The notes beneath the pieces are model-generated. The model saw nothing but the letters and a program-made list of their open reading frames with translations. It had not been told where the DNA came from and made no database searches. From contig NZ_QAJL01000002.1 of the NCBI RefSeq assembly GCF_003852525.1, positions 952,097 to 1,016,096 on the forward strand: a stretch of DNA of 64,000 nucleotides, given 5' to 3'. This stretch comes from Pedobacter sp. KBW06 (lineage in GTDB: Bacteria; Bacteroidota; Bacteroidia; Sphingobacteriales; Sphingobacteriaceae). Shown here piece after piece: positions 8,787-17,290 of this stretch (within the stretch, counting starts at the first letter, position 1; each line of letters begins with the position of its first letter). The translations under genes were made by a program, and so were the position numbers.

Positions 8787-9545
8787 TTAGATGTTCTTAT
8801 TGTCGATATGTTTGAAGAATTCATCGCGGTAGGTATCTCCTATTGGAATCACTTTACCGAAGATACTGATCCTGCTGCGTTCAATACTTTCAATCTTATC
8901 TAAAGCAATGATATAAGATTTATGCACCCTTATAAACTGTCCGTTTGGAAGGGTTTCCTCCATTTTTTTCATGTTCTGAAGCGTAATGATTCTTTCTGCT
9001 TTGGTGTAAATAGAAATGTAATCTTTTAATCCTTCTATATAAAGAATATCATCCAATTGAATCTTTTGAATCTTATGCTCTGTTTTGACGAAGATAAAGT
9101 CCTGAACAGGATGTTGTACCGCCACTGGTGCTGACATCAAAGGCGCAATCGCAGCCGGAGGAGCCGGACTAGATTCCGCGGCTTTTTGCTGCTGGTTATG
9201 TACCTTTTCCACGGCTTTATAGAAACGATCGAATGCAATCGGTTTCAGAAGGTAATCCGATACGTTCAGATCATAGCTTTCCAAAGCATATTGTGAATAA
9301 GCTGTCGTCAGGATATAGTTTGATTTCCCATTTGCAATTTTCAGGAACTGGATTCCGGTAAGTTCAGGCATCTGAATGTCCAGAAAAACCAGATCAATTC
9401 CCCCTGCCTGTACGAGCTGTAATGCTTCAATCGCATTTTCTGTTCTTTTGACCAGCTCCAGGAACGGTACTTTTGACACATAATCCTCTATAATATCAAG
9501 TGCCAATGGTTCATCATCGACCGCAATACATTTTAACTTTGTCAT
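8787..9545 (-). CDS. LytTR-family response regulator
   Basis: This 252-residue regulator has a receiver domain with acidic pocket D10/D11, phosphoacceptor D56 (LVFLDIQMPE) and K101 (LLKPIAF). A linker rich in Ala and Pro (about 125-145) follows, then a LytTR DNA-binding domain (about 150-250; ILYIEGLKDYISIYT, FIRVHKSYIIALDKI). Its first 4 bp overlap the end of the sensor kinase gene upstream, so the two form one operon. By analogy with LytS/LytR or BceRS-like layouts, it may control the divergent ABC exporter at 10.8-12.7 kb; that is inference. Confidence 0.92.
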   Translation of the reverse strand: MTKLKCIAVDDEPLALDIIEDYVSKVPFLELVKRTENAIEALQLVQAGGIDLVFLDIQMPELTGIQFLKIANGKSNYILTTAYSQYALESYDLNVSDYLLKPIAFDRFYKAVEKVHNQQQKAAESSPAPPAAIAPLMSAPVAVQHPVQDFIFVKTEHKIQKIQLDDILYIEGLKDYISIYTKAERIITLQNMKKMEETLPNGQFIRVHKSYIIALDKIESIERSRISIFGKVIPIGDTYRDEFFKHIDNKNI

Positions 9546-10570
9546 AAATCTAGCATTAATTCACTGGTGTAATGGGTAGCCGAATTTACAATATTTAATT
9601 TATATCTTTCAGGATATAGCAATTGTAACCTTCGTTCCACATTATTGAGACCCACTCCTCCTACTTCATCTTTGTTGTGTTTATTCTTTTTATTGGTCAC
9701 ACTAAAATGAAGGATCTTTTGATTGGCAATGATATTGATCTTAATTGGGTCCTTTGGATCATTGGCCACTCCATGTTTAAAAGCGTTCTCCACAAAAGAG
9801 ATCAGGATAAGCGGCACAATCTGCTGGTTGTCGATTTCGCCATTCAGGCTCAGCTCCACTGCGGCTCCATCTCTAAACCTTAATTTCTGGAGTTCAATAT
9901 AACTTTGAACATATTCAATTTCTTTACTGAGTGAAACCCAGCTGTCGTTGCTTTCGTAGATCATATAGCGCATGATTTCGGAAAGCTTAAGAATTGCATC
10001 TGCTGTTTTATCAGATTTCTGATAAGCAAGTGAATAAATATTATTCAGGGAATTGAAGAGAAAATGCGGGTTTAGCTGTGATTTAAGAAACTGAAGTTCC
10101 ATTTCTTTTTTTTCGCTTTCCAGGTTCCGCTGAACACGTTCATTCCCGAACCAGTCTACAGCGAATTTGAGCAGAGAACTTGCCACCACAAAAAAGCCAC
10201 ATGTAAATATAGAAACGGCACCAAAGGTCGCAATGGGTATATAATCCCGTTTTCCTCCTTCCCAGGTCACCAATATGACTTCGGGGTTCAGGCTGGCGAT
10301 TACCGTTTTGATCGCACTCATCACGACGATCAGGAGCAGGATTGCCCCAATATACAAACCATATTTCTTCTGCTCTTTGATCAGCATCGGAATGAGCAGC
10401 ATATAATTGATATAGAAAATAGAAATATTAATCAGGCCGGAGTATCCATATCTGATGGCAACCGAAGATAGGCTCTGTGCTTCTTTAGCGAATATAATGT
10501 TCAGGGCAATAAGGGCTAGTATTAACGACCAGAAAACAACATGTACAATCAGAGGGCCTTTACTTTTCAT
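9542..10570 (-). CDS. LytS/YpdA-type sensor histidine kinase
   Basis: This 342-residue protein has four hydrophobic segments in the first ~140 residues (about 8-28, 42-64, 72-92, 114-136). The His_kinase domain has its phosphoacceptor H169 in QLNPHFLFNSLNNIY, and an HATPase region follows (SFVENAFKHGV and GGVGLNNVERRL). There is no extended periplasmic sensor, so it probably detects a membrane or intramembrane signal, as kinases paired with ABC exporters do. It is cotranscribed with the LytTR regulator (4-bp overlap) and lies divergent to the small protein/ABC genes with a 232-bp gap. Confidence 0.92.
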   Translation of the reverse strand: MKSKGPLIVHVVFWSLILALIALNIIFAKEAQSLSSVAIRYGYSGLINISIFYINYMLLIPMLIKEQKKYGLYIGAILLLIVVMSAIKTVIASLNPEVILVTWEGGKRDYIPIATFGAVSIFTCGFFVVASSLLKFAVDWFGNERVQRNLESEKKEMELQFLKSQLNPHFLFNSLNNIYSLAYQKSDKTADAILKLSEIMRYMIYESNDSWVSLSKEIEYVQSYIELQKLRFRDGAAVELSLNGEIDNQQIVPLILISFVENAFKHGVANDPKDPIKINIIANQKILHFSVTNKKNKHNKDEVGGVGLNNVERRLQLLYPERYKLNIVNSATHYTSELMLDL

Positions 10571-10741
10571 TTAAACTTTGTTATTGACAAAAACTCCATT
10601 GGTCTAAAGTAAATTTTTCCAGCTGTTATGAGTAACTGCTTTCGACGAACGGGCATTTTTTTTCTACCAAATTGGCAAATAAACCAATCAATTGCAAAAC
10701 TAGAATAAATAGGCGTTTATCTAGGATAATATGGCCTTGGT

Positions 10742-10755
10742 CTAAAAGATTTTAG
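10742..10755. promoter_or_regulatory. Palindrome CTAAAA-N2-TTTTAG, possible operator
   Basis: A perfect 6-bp inverted repeat with a 2-bp spacer lies in the gap between the kinase gene and the divergent small-protein/ABC operon. It is 47 bp before the ATG at 10803. It could be an operator for that operon; the evidence is only symmetry and position. The rest of this gap (10571-10802) shows no gene and no exact TAnnTTTG element. Confidence 0.25.
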
Positions 10756-10802
10756 CAGCGTTTTTTTTATTATTCTATTTGTTTCATCAAATCACAACGA
10801 AT

Positions 10803-11006
10803 ATGAAAACTGCATCTGTCAATATAAATATTATGAAAAAGTTAGCAAACGTATCGCCATTCTTACTTTTATTAGTTCCTGTATTCATGATGATGGTATT
10901 AACCATTGCCAACAATGTAACCCGTTCACAAGACGAGGAAATCGCTGCAAAAGCAACGACTTCAGTAAAAGGGATTGCCAAAGTAAGCAGCATTTCATTT
11001 AAATAG
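10803..11006 (+). CDS. Small single-span membrane protein, function unknown
   Basis: This is a 67-residue protein from ATG 10803, or 57 residues from the methionine at 10833, which gives a cleaner N-terminus (MKKLANVSPF). A short basic N-terminus is followed by a very hydrophobic stretch with LLLLVPVFMMMVLTIA, then a polar tail with SQDEEIAAKATTS and a basic C-terminus. It ends 2 bp before the ABC ATPase gene, so translation is probably coupled. I do not recognise the family. Position suggests a small accessory subunit or a secreted/sensed peptide of the ABC system. Its tail contains no double-glycine leader or cysteines. Confidence 0.6.
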   Translation: MKTASVNINIMKKLANVSPFLLLLVPVFMMMVLTIANNVTRSQDEEIAAKATTSVKGIAKVSSISFK

Positions 11007-11008
11007 GA

Positions 11009-11917
11009 ATGAGAGACCTGATCATTGAAACCCGGGGGCTTAACTATTATTTTGGTAACCAAAAAGTAGTTGATGACCTGTCGCTGAAAGTAGAGAAAGG
11101 AAGTATTTATGGTTTTCTGGGCCCGAATGGTGCCGGTAAAACCACTTCAATAAAAATCCTTCTAAACCTTTTAAAATCGCCGGCAAATACCGTGTTTCTT
11201 TTTGGCAAGGAAATCAACTCCAACCGGATCGCCAGTTTAAAACGCCTTGGCGCACTGGTAGAACAACCCGCAATTTATGCACACCTTTCCGGCGCGGAAA
11301 ACTTATACAACAGGTGTATGCTATTGGGCATCAGCAGGACTAAAGCGAAAGAGATGCTTCGTCTGGTAGGCCTGGAAGATGCCGCCGATAAAAAGGCAGG
11401 AAAATATTCACTAGGGATGAAACAACGCCTGGGCATTGCCCTTGCCTTGTTATCAGATCCGGAACTATTGCTACTGGATGAGCCTACAAACGGGCTGGAT
11501 CCTAATGGAATCATCGAAATCAGAAATCTGATGATCGAGCTCGCCACAAAACATCAAAAAACAATCCTGGTTTCCAGCCATCTGCTGGCCGAGATTGAAC
11601 GGATCGCCACTCATGTAGGCATCATTAACAAAGGAAAATTACTTTTCCAGGGCACCATCAATGAATTGCATGATTTGAGCAAGCCAATGATTGAACTGGA
11701 GTTAAACGATATTGCCGGCGGCCGGGAATTCCTGAACAACAATGGTTATCAGATATTAAACAGCACCGAAAAGAAAATCATTCTTCCTTTCATTTCAACT
11801 GAAGAATGTGGCAGGCTCAATACCTTGCTGATACAACATGGCTTTACAGTTTACAGCATTTATCAGGTTAGAAAAGATCTGGAGCATTTATTCCTTGACA
11901 TTACTAAAAACAATTAA
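11009..11917 (+). CDS. ABC transporter ATP-binding protein (BcrA-like)
   Basis: This 302-residue ATPase has Walker A GPNGAGKTT (38-46), signature YSLGMKQRLG (about 133-142), Walker B LLLLDEPTNGLDP (about 151-163) and the switch SSHLLAEIERIA. The C-terminal ~80 residues form the extra domain typical of bacitracin/lantibiotic-immunity type ATPases. It drives the permease encoded 2 bp downstream. A role in antimicrobial peptide defence or lipid-linked cargo export is suggested by the nearby LytS/LytR-type sensor pair. The substrate cannot be told from sequence. Confidence 0.92.
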   Translation: MRDLIIETRGLNYYFGNQKVVDDLSLKVEKGSIYGFLGPNGAGKTTSIKILLNLLKSPANTVFLFGKEINSNRIASLKRLGALVEQPAIYAHLSGAENLYNRCMLLGISRTKAKEMLRLVGLEDAADKKAGKYSLGMKQRLGIALALLSDPELLLLDEPTNGLDPNGIIEIRNLMIELATKHQKTILVSSHLLAEIERIATHVGIINKGKLLFQGTINELHDLSKPMIELELNDIAGGREFLNNNGYQILNSTEKKIILPFISTEECGRLNTLLIQHGFTVYSIYQVRKDLEHLFLDITKNN

Positions 11918-11919
11918 TC

Positions 11920-12702
11920 ATGCGCTCTTTACTCCTATCCTTACAATCTGAATTTTATAAATCAAGAAAGACGCTTGCTTTTTGGGCGTCGATCCTGCTT
12001 CCATTGCTCATTTGCGGTCTGATTACATTTGGATTCCTCAGCAATGCAGAAAAAATCATTAAAATGCATTATCCGCCGCAAGTGCTATGGATGAACTTTA
12101 GTGGAGCTGCCCTTGGCGTGATGGGGATGTTGATTCTTCCTTTTTATGTGATCTTCATGGCTTTCTCTGTCAATAATATTGAACATAAAAACGACACCTG
12201 GAAAAGCCTTTTCGCACAACCACTCAATAAGTTTTCAATTTATGCAGCCAAGTATTTATATGCGGTGATGCTGATCTTTATTTGTCTGTTCTTATTTGCA
12301 CTGTTCACCATCTTATTCGGCCATCTTTTACAGGCATTAAACAGTGGTTTTACCTTCAATGGATTTTCGCCGGTAGCTTTACTGTCAAAGATATATTTCA
12401 AGATGTTCCTTTCTTCCCTGGGAATATTATCATTACAGTTCATCATTAGCCTGATCTGGTCGGACTTTCTAAAGCCAATGGGAATTGGGTTTGTAGGAAT
12501 CATTGCCGGAATTATTGTGGCCAGCAAAGGATGGGAATATGCCTATCTGGTTCCTTACAGTCACCCCTCACTGGCGCTATCCATGTCCAAGTCGAAAAAT
12601 ATGGACCAGCTGTTTAGTCAGGAGATCTATAGCAGCCTTATTTACGCCGTCATCTTGTTTATCGCCGGTTATTTTATCGTTGCGAAGAAAAGCATCAAAT
12701 AG
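11920..12702 (+). CDS. ABC-2 type permease
   Basis: This 260-residue protein has six predicted hydrophobic segments: about 20-40, 65-90, 108-135, 160-178, 185-205 and 238-256. It starts 2 bp after the ATPase stop and is the membrane half of the exporter. The layout (ATPase plus one six-span permease) matches bacitracin/lantibiotic-immunity ABC-2 transporters. The likely site of action is the inner membrane; the substrate is unknown. A factor-independent terminator follows the gene. Confidence 0.88.
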   Translation: MRSLLLSLQSEFYKSRKTLAFWASILLPLLICGLITFGFLSNAEKIIKMHYPPQVLWMNFSGAALGVMGMLILPFYVIFMAFSVNNIEHKNDTWKSLFAQPLNKFSIYAAKYLYAVMLIFICLFLFALFTILFGHLLQALNSGFTFNGFSPVALLSKIYFKMFLSSLGILSLQFIISLIWSDFLKPMGIGFVGIIAGIIVASKGWEYAYLVPYSHPSLALSMSKSKNMDQLFSQEIYSSLIYAVILFIAGYFIVAKKSIK

Positions 12703-12732
12703 TTTTTTTAGTTTTAGTTAATAGTCAGAATG

Positions 12733-12762
12733 TGGCGGTCCGGGTACCGCCATTTTCTTTTT
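12733..12762 (+). terminator. Terminator after the ABC operon
   Basis: TGGCGGT (12733-12739) pairs with ACCGCCA (12746-12752) over a 6-nt loop, followed by a T-rich run TTTTCTTTTT. It lies 31 bp after the permease stop. Confidence 0.8.
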
Positions 12763-13065
12763 CAGGGAATTTGTAAATCACCTCAAGGTTTAACTCCCGA
12801 TGTAAAAATATGATGAAGAAGATACAAGTAATTATCTTTTCATGTAAATTCAGGTATTAGTGAAGAATTCCAGGTAAAAAACAAATAAGAAACCATCATA
12901 AGCAGACTGCTTACAAAAAGCAGTAATCATACTTATGACAGCTTTATAGCCATTAAACCGACAGGCTCCTGAGAACCTGTAAACTGAGCCTGCGAACTCC
13001 TGAGCACCATTAAGAATCAATAAAAAGACTCAATGAAAAACACGAAAAAAGACAAATATATCCGG
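12763..13065 (+). other. Gene-free stretch with hairpins ahead of the M28 peptidase
   Basis: No credible gene is visible in these ~300 bp. Two local dyads stand out: ACTGCTT/AAGCAGT (12906-12924, 5-nt loop) and CAGGCTC/GAGCCTG (12962-12992). Inside and after the second, CTCCTGAG occurs twice. I see no exact -7 element. The dyads could form a structured 5' leader of the peptidase mRNA or be unrelated remnants. Confidence 0.35.
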
Positions 13066-14631
13066 ATGAAAAAACTGACAATAACTGCATTGGCACTGTG
13101 CATCAGTGTTTCCTTATCTGCCCAGGAGAAGGTGGATATGGCTATCGTACAAAAGATAAGGCAGGAAGGCCTTGAAAACTCAAAAGTAATGGACATTGCC
13201 TTTCAGATCACCGATGTGGCAGGCCCGCGTTTATCCAATTCTCCAGGTCTTAAACGCGCACAGGACTGGGCAGTACGACAGTTTACCTCCTGGGGCTTAA
13301 AGAATGTGCACCTGGAGTCCTGGGGACAGTTTGGAAAGGGCTGGCAGATCGATAAATATTATGCAGCCACGACCCTTCCGTATTACCATGCGATCATTGG
13401 TGCACCGAAAGCATGGACACCAGGAACCAGGGGTGCCATTAAATCTGAAGTTATCCTCATCAAAGCAGACACCGTAACCGACCTTTTACCTTATAAAGGG
13501 AAACTTGCCGGCAAGATTGTGATCTTCGATCAGGTGACCTTACAACCCCTGCAAAACAGTTATAAGCCCGACGCAGTCAGATATACCGATTCCGTATTGT
13601 CCAAAATGGCGGAGGCCAAGGCCCAGCCTGAGGGACAACGCCGTGCCGGAGCATCCGGCAACATGATGGCACAAATGATGAAAATGAGAGAAGTACGTGC
13701 TGCCATCGCCAGCTTTATGCAGCAGGAACAAGTTGGCCTGATCCTCAGTTATGCAAGAGGAAACCACGGAACGTTCTTCACCAGCAATGGCGCCTCTTAT
13801 GCCCTGGACGCAAAGCCGGTCTCTCCTGAGCTGGAAATCTCCGCAGAAGATTACCTCCACATGCTGCGCCTGTTGCGTGCCGGAGAAAAGGTAGAAGTAG
13901 AAGCAGACATCAGGACTTCCTTCTACGACCAGGATCCTCAGGGATACAATGTAATAGCAGAAATTCCGGGCACAGATAAGAAATTAAAGGAAGAAGTCGT
14001 GATGATCGGCGGACATTATGATTCCTGGCATTCGGCCACCGGTGCCACCGACAATGCAGCCGGGGCAGCTGTCATGATGGAAACCATGAGGATTTTAAAG
14101 ACCATTAATTTTAAGCCTAAACGGACCATCAGAATTGCCCTCTGGAGTTCTGAAGAACAGGGCTTGTTTGGATCAAGAGGATATGTAGCCCAGCATTTTG
14201 GAGACCCAAAGACCATGATACTGACTAAAGACCACAAAAAGATCAGCGCATATTATAACCTGGATAACGGAACAGGTGCGATCCGGGGAATTTACTTGCA
14301 GGGAAACGCGGCCGCAGGACCAATATTCCAGGAATGGCTTAGCCCTTTCCATGATTTGGGTGCAAAAACCATAACAATTGGCAATACCGGAGGAACGGAT
14401 CACCAGGCATTTGACGCGGTAGGCATTCCCGGATTCCAGTTTATTCAGGACCCTATGGACTACAATACCCGGACCCATCACAGCAATCAGGATACATTTG
14501 ACCGTTTGGCAGAGGAAGACTTAAAAAGGGCCGCAACCATCGTAGCCTCTTTCGTGTACCATACTTCTGAACGCAAAGAACCAATTCCCAGAAAAGAATT
14601 GCCCAAGGCTCCTGAAGCTCCAAAGCAATAA
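13066..14631 (+). CDS. Secreted M28-family zinc aminopeptidase-like peptidase
   Basis: From the ATG at 13066 the protein is 521 residues and begins with a clean signal peptide (MKKLTITALALCISVSLSAQ). An in-frame ATG at 13033 would add 11 charged residues before it. The M28 catalytic domain occupies about 295-510. Metal ligands are visible: H317 (GGHYDSW), D329 (DNAAG), E363/E364 (SSEEQG), D400 (NLDNG) and the H471/H472 pair. The region about 120-280 is an inserted domain in the position of a PA domain. Predicted role: periplasmic or secreted dinuclear-zinc peptidase trimming N-termini of peptides. The gene stands alone, with terminators on both sides. Confidence 0.9.
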   Translation: MKKLTITALALCISVSLSAQEKVDMAIVQKIRQEGLENSKVMDIAFQITDVAGPRLSNSPGLKRAQDWAVRQFTSWGLKNVHLESWGQFGKGWQIDKYYAATTLPYYHAIIGAPKAWTPGTRGAIKSEVILIKADTVTDLLPYKGKLAGKIVIFDQVTLQPLQNSYKPDAVRYTDSVLSKMAEAKAQPEGQRRAGASGNMMAQMMKMREVRAAIASFMQQEQVGLILSYARGNHGTFFTSNGASYALDAKPVSPELEISAEDYLHMLRLLRAGEKVEVEADIRTSFYDQDPQGYNVIAEIPGTDKKLKEEVVMIGGHYDSWHSATGATDNAAGAAVMMETMRILKTINFKPKRTIRIALWSSEEQGLFGSRGYVAQHFGDPKTMILTKDHKKISAYYNLDNGTGAIRGIYLQGNAAAGPIFQEWLSPFHDLGAKTITIGNTGGTDHQAFDAVGIPGFQFIQDPMDYNTRTHHSNQDTFDRLAEEDLKRAATIVASFVYHTSERKEPIPRKELPKAPEAPKQ

Positions 14632-14646
14632 AACACCCTACAAAAC

Positions 14647-14684
14647 AAAGAAGCCTCCGGAATTACAGGAGGCTTCTTTGTTTA
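14647..14684 (+). terminator. Terminator after the M28 peptidase gene
   Basis: A 12-bp perfect stem, AAAGAAGCCTCC (14647-14658) with GGAGGCTTCTTT (14668-14679), has a 9-nt loop and T-rich sequence after it. It starts 16 bp after the stop codon. Confidence 0.85.
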
Positions 14685-14730
14685 TACTAACTTGCTTACT
14701 CTAAAATATTTTCATTAAAATTCTTTGAAA

Positions 14731-14769
14731 ACTAAAATATTAGTTTTAAGTTTATACTAAGGTTTTAGT
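14731..14769. promoter_or_regulatory. Two tandem BlaI-type operator dyads in the blaI promoter
   Basis: ACTAA-N4-TTAGT occurs at 14731-14744 and again at 14756-14769, centres 25 bp apart. BlaI/MecI repressors bind short dyads in their own promoters, so these are the obvious candidates. The second dyad lies just upstream of a near-consensus -7 element (TACTATTG, 14775-14782), where a bound dimer would block the polymerase. The same dyad recurs at 34944-34957. Confidence 0.6.
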
Positions 14770-14836
14770 TATAGTACTATTGACGAATAGTTATGATCCT
14801 TAAACCAATTAAAAAAACCGGTTAATACGATAAAAG

Positions 14837-15214
14837 ATGGACATTAAAGACTTAACAAAAGCAGAAGAACAATTGATGCAGATTCTATGGCAAATAGAAA
14901 AGGGGTTTGTAAAAGACGTGATGGATTTTTTACCAGAGCCAAAGCCTGCCTATAACACCGTATCTACGATCATCAGGATCCTGGAAGTAAAGGGGTTTAT
15001 CGGGCATGAGGCCTTCGGAAAATCACATCAGTACTTTCCGCTCATCAGCAGGGAAGATTACAAGCGCCACGCTACCGAAAAGTTGCTAGGCAACTATTTT
15101 GAGAATTCTGTAGAAAGCATGTTTTCCTTTTTCGTTAAGGAAGAAAAGCTTGATTTGAGCGATGTAGATGAAATTTTAAAAATGATTAACAAAATTAAAA
15201 ACAGACCGAGATGA
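14837..15214 (+). CDS. BlaI/MecI/CopY-family transcriptional repressor
   Basis: This 125-residue protein has the family winged-helix domain: LTKAEEQLMQILWQ at the N-terminus, then YNTVSTIIRILEVKGFIGHE as recognition helix and wing, and a C-terminal dimerisation segment with VEEIL-like acidic residues. Known mechanism: the dimer blocks its own promoter until cleaved by a partner M56 membrane peptidase. The partner gene overlaps this one by 4 bp. Two tandem dyads in the promoter support autorepression. Nothing nearby is a beta-lactamase, so the signal is probably another envelope stress or nutrient. Confidence 0.92.
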   Translation: MDIKDLTKAEEQLMQILWQIEKGFVKDVMDFLPEPKPAYNTVSTIIRILEVKGFIGHEAFGKSHQYFPLISREDYKRHATEKLLGNYFENSVESMFSFFVKEEKLDLSDVDEILKMINKIKNRPR

Positions 15215-17196
15215 GTTGGGCACATTATATCCTGCAGGTCAATATATACCTGGTATTATTCTATGGCTTCTATAAATTATTTTTAGCTAAGGAGACCTAT
15301 TTTATCCTCAACAGAATCTACCTGATCTCTGCGGGAATATGTTCACTATCGATTCCTTTCTTAAGGTTTGAATGGTTCGGCAAGCAGTCTGTCGCGACAC
15401 CAATCTATATAGGTGTTGATCAGCTAAATGAACTCATGACACAGGTTAGTGTCACACCATATGCTCCGGAGAGGCTCAGTTCCGGAAATCTGATTGTGAT
15501 TATTTATTTAACCGGTCTGATAATTTTTACCATTCTGTTCATCTACAAATTGCTCAGGGTCCGGCGCTTGCTTCAGCAGGAACATGTGGGAAACGCTTTT
15601 TCCTTTTTCAGGAAGAAAAGAATTGATGAAAACCTGCCGGAAGTTCAGACCATAGAAAGGCATGAAGAGATTCACATTCGTCAGCTGCATACCCTGGACG
15701 TGCTGTTTTTTGAGTTGTTAGGCATTTTCACCTGGTTCAATCCCATCATTTATTTTTATAAGCATACCATTAAAAACATTCATGAATACCTGGCAGATGA
15801 GGAAGCTGCTAAATTTCAGGGCGACAAAGAGCAATATGCCATGCTCCTTTTAAGCAGAGCTTTTGGCATTGCTCCAAATAGCCTTACCAATACTTTCTTT
15901 AATAAATCACTGATAAAAAAGAGAATATTTATGCTTCATAAACAAAGATCAAAAAAGACCGCCATATTAAAATATGGCCTGTTTTTACCTCTTTTTGCCA
16001 TCACGCTGGTCATGTCGTCTGCTACTATCCGCAGCAACGAAAAGATCATAGCAGTAACAGAAGAGATTCCATTGAATACCCCTTTGAACGTCGTGAAAGA
16101 AGTCATATCTGCACCTATAGAAATTGCGGTATCGAATATGAAGACCAAAGAGGTTAAGCTACAAAACGTAACTGACCCGGCCTGGGAAGGCTTTTACAAT
16201 TACCTTAAGCGCGGCATCAGGTACCCGGCCGAAGCTTACAATACCGACCTTCAGGGCAACAGCCAGATTAAATTCAGTCTGAAAGACGGGCATATCGGAG
16301 CGATCAGTGTCGTAAACAAACTTGGCTCAGGATTTGAAACCGAGATCATGAGAATGGTGTTGAGCTACAGGGACTTCAAAAGCAGCCAGGACGGCAACTA
16401 TACACTGCCTGTTTCCTTCATCCTTTCCGGAGCTACCAGCGCTAAAAAGAATCCAAAATTAAGCCCTGTAAATGGTTATAAAAGCCTCAGCAAAATCACT
16501 GTTATGGGTTATAAAGCCGAGCCGGCAAATGCGAATGCCGTTTCTATGAACGAAGTTCCCGTAGATCAGAATGATGTTAAGGTTTACGACTTCGTTTCTA
16601 TAGACAAACAACCGAGTTTCCCCGGAGGAATGGAAATGTTCTACCAATACCTGAAAAAGACCGTTAAATATCCTGTGGAAGCTCAGGAAAAGAACGTACA
16701 GGGCAAAGTGTTTTTATCTTTTACTGTAGAAAAAAACGGCGAGCTTGCAGACATCAAGGTAGAAAGAAAGCTTGGCGCTGGAACAGATGAAGAAGCCGTA
16801 AGAATCCTGAAAGAATCACCAAAATGGATTCCAGGCATTTACCATGGAAAAGCAGTCAGGGTAAAATACAATATTCCAATTAGTTTCACTTTAACAACTG
16901 ATCCTCCTTCCGGCAATAAAACAGGTAAAGTAATCGGGTTGAGCGTTGTAGAAGGTGCAGATAAAAAGCTGCAGATTAGAGGCCTTGGCGCTGGTAAAGA
17001 CCCATTGGTTATGGTAGACGGCAAGAAAACTGAAACCAGTTTAAATGAGATTAACCCAGACAACATTGCCGAGATTCATGTTTTAAAAGACGCATCGGCT
17101 ATTAAGCTTTATGGTACAGCCGCTGTAAACGGGGCCATTTTAATCACTACAAAAACCGGTTTACAAACGAAACAGAAAGAAGACAAAAAAGATTAA
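15211..17196 (+). CDS. BlaR1-type M56 peptidase fused to TonB-C and plug-like domains
   Basis: This 661-residue protein begins with four membrane helices typical of BlaR1 (about 5-25, 35-52, 93-113 and around 260-275). The zinc site HEEIH (151-155) lies after the third, with FTWFNPIIYFYKHTIKNIHEYLADEEA-type sequence (split here into motif and downstream EYLADEE) close behind. The periplasmic C-terminus is not a penicillin-binding domain. It holds two TonB C-terminal-like modules (about 305-400 and 455-555) and a plug-like end (about 570-655; LVMVDGKK, IAEIHVLKDASAIKLYG, AILITTKTG). I infer a membrane sensor that releases the BlaI repressor in response to outer-membrane or TonB-linked signals. 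Confidence 0.85.
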   Translation: MSWAHYILQVNIYLVLFYGFYKLFLAKETYFILNRIYLISAGICSLSIPFLRFEWFGKQSVATPIYIGVDQLNELMTQVSVTPYAPERLSSGNLIVIIYLTGLIIFTILFIYKLLRVRRLLQQEHVGNAFSFFRKKRIDENLPEVQTIERHEEIHIRQLHTLDVLFFELLGIFTWFNPIIYFYKHTIKNIHEYLADEEAAKFQGDKEQYAMLLLSRAFGIAPNSLTNTFFNKSLIKKRIFMLHKQRSKKTAILKYGLFLPLFAITLVMSSATIRSNEKIIAVTEEIPLNTPLNVVKEVISAPIEIAVSNMKTKEVKLQNVTDPAWEGFYNYLKRGIRYPAEAYNTDLQGNSQIKFSLKDGHIGAISVVNKLGSGFETEIMRMVLSYRDFKSSQDGNYTLPVSFILSGATSAKKNPKLSPVNGYKSLSKITVMGYKAEPANANAVSMNEVPVDQNDVKVYDFVSIDKQPSFPGGMEMFYQYLKKTVKYPVEAQEKNVQGKVFLSFTVEKNGELADIKVERKLGAGTDEEAVRILKESPKWIPGIYHGKAVRVKYNIPISFTLTTDPPSGNKTGKVIGLSVVEGADKKLQIRGLGAGKDPLVMVDGKKTETSLNEINPDNIAEIHVLKDASAIKLYGTAAVNGAILITTKTGLQTKQKEDKKD

Positions 17197-17225
17197 AAAC
17201 AATACCCCCAAAACTCCCCCTAATG

Positions 17226-17259
17226 CACGAAAGCCCAGCTAAATAGCCGGGCTTTCGTG
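17226..17259. terminator. Hairpin between convergent M56 and sdhB genes
   Basis: CACGAAAGCCC (17226-17236) pairs with GGGCTTTCGTG (17249-17259), and the stem extends inward with one mismatch to an AAAT loop. The T-tract is weak (TTAAAT), but the position between converging genes supports a shared terminator. Confidence 0.65.
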
Positions 17260-17290
17260 TTAAATATCCTTGTCTCGTCAGCTAAATTTA

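Noticed and set aside
14775..14782. TACTATTG as the blaI -7 element
   Set aside because: Mentioned with the operators only; it has one mismatch to TAnnTTTG and the -33 match (TTTA) is weak, so it is not listed as a separate promoter.
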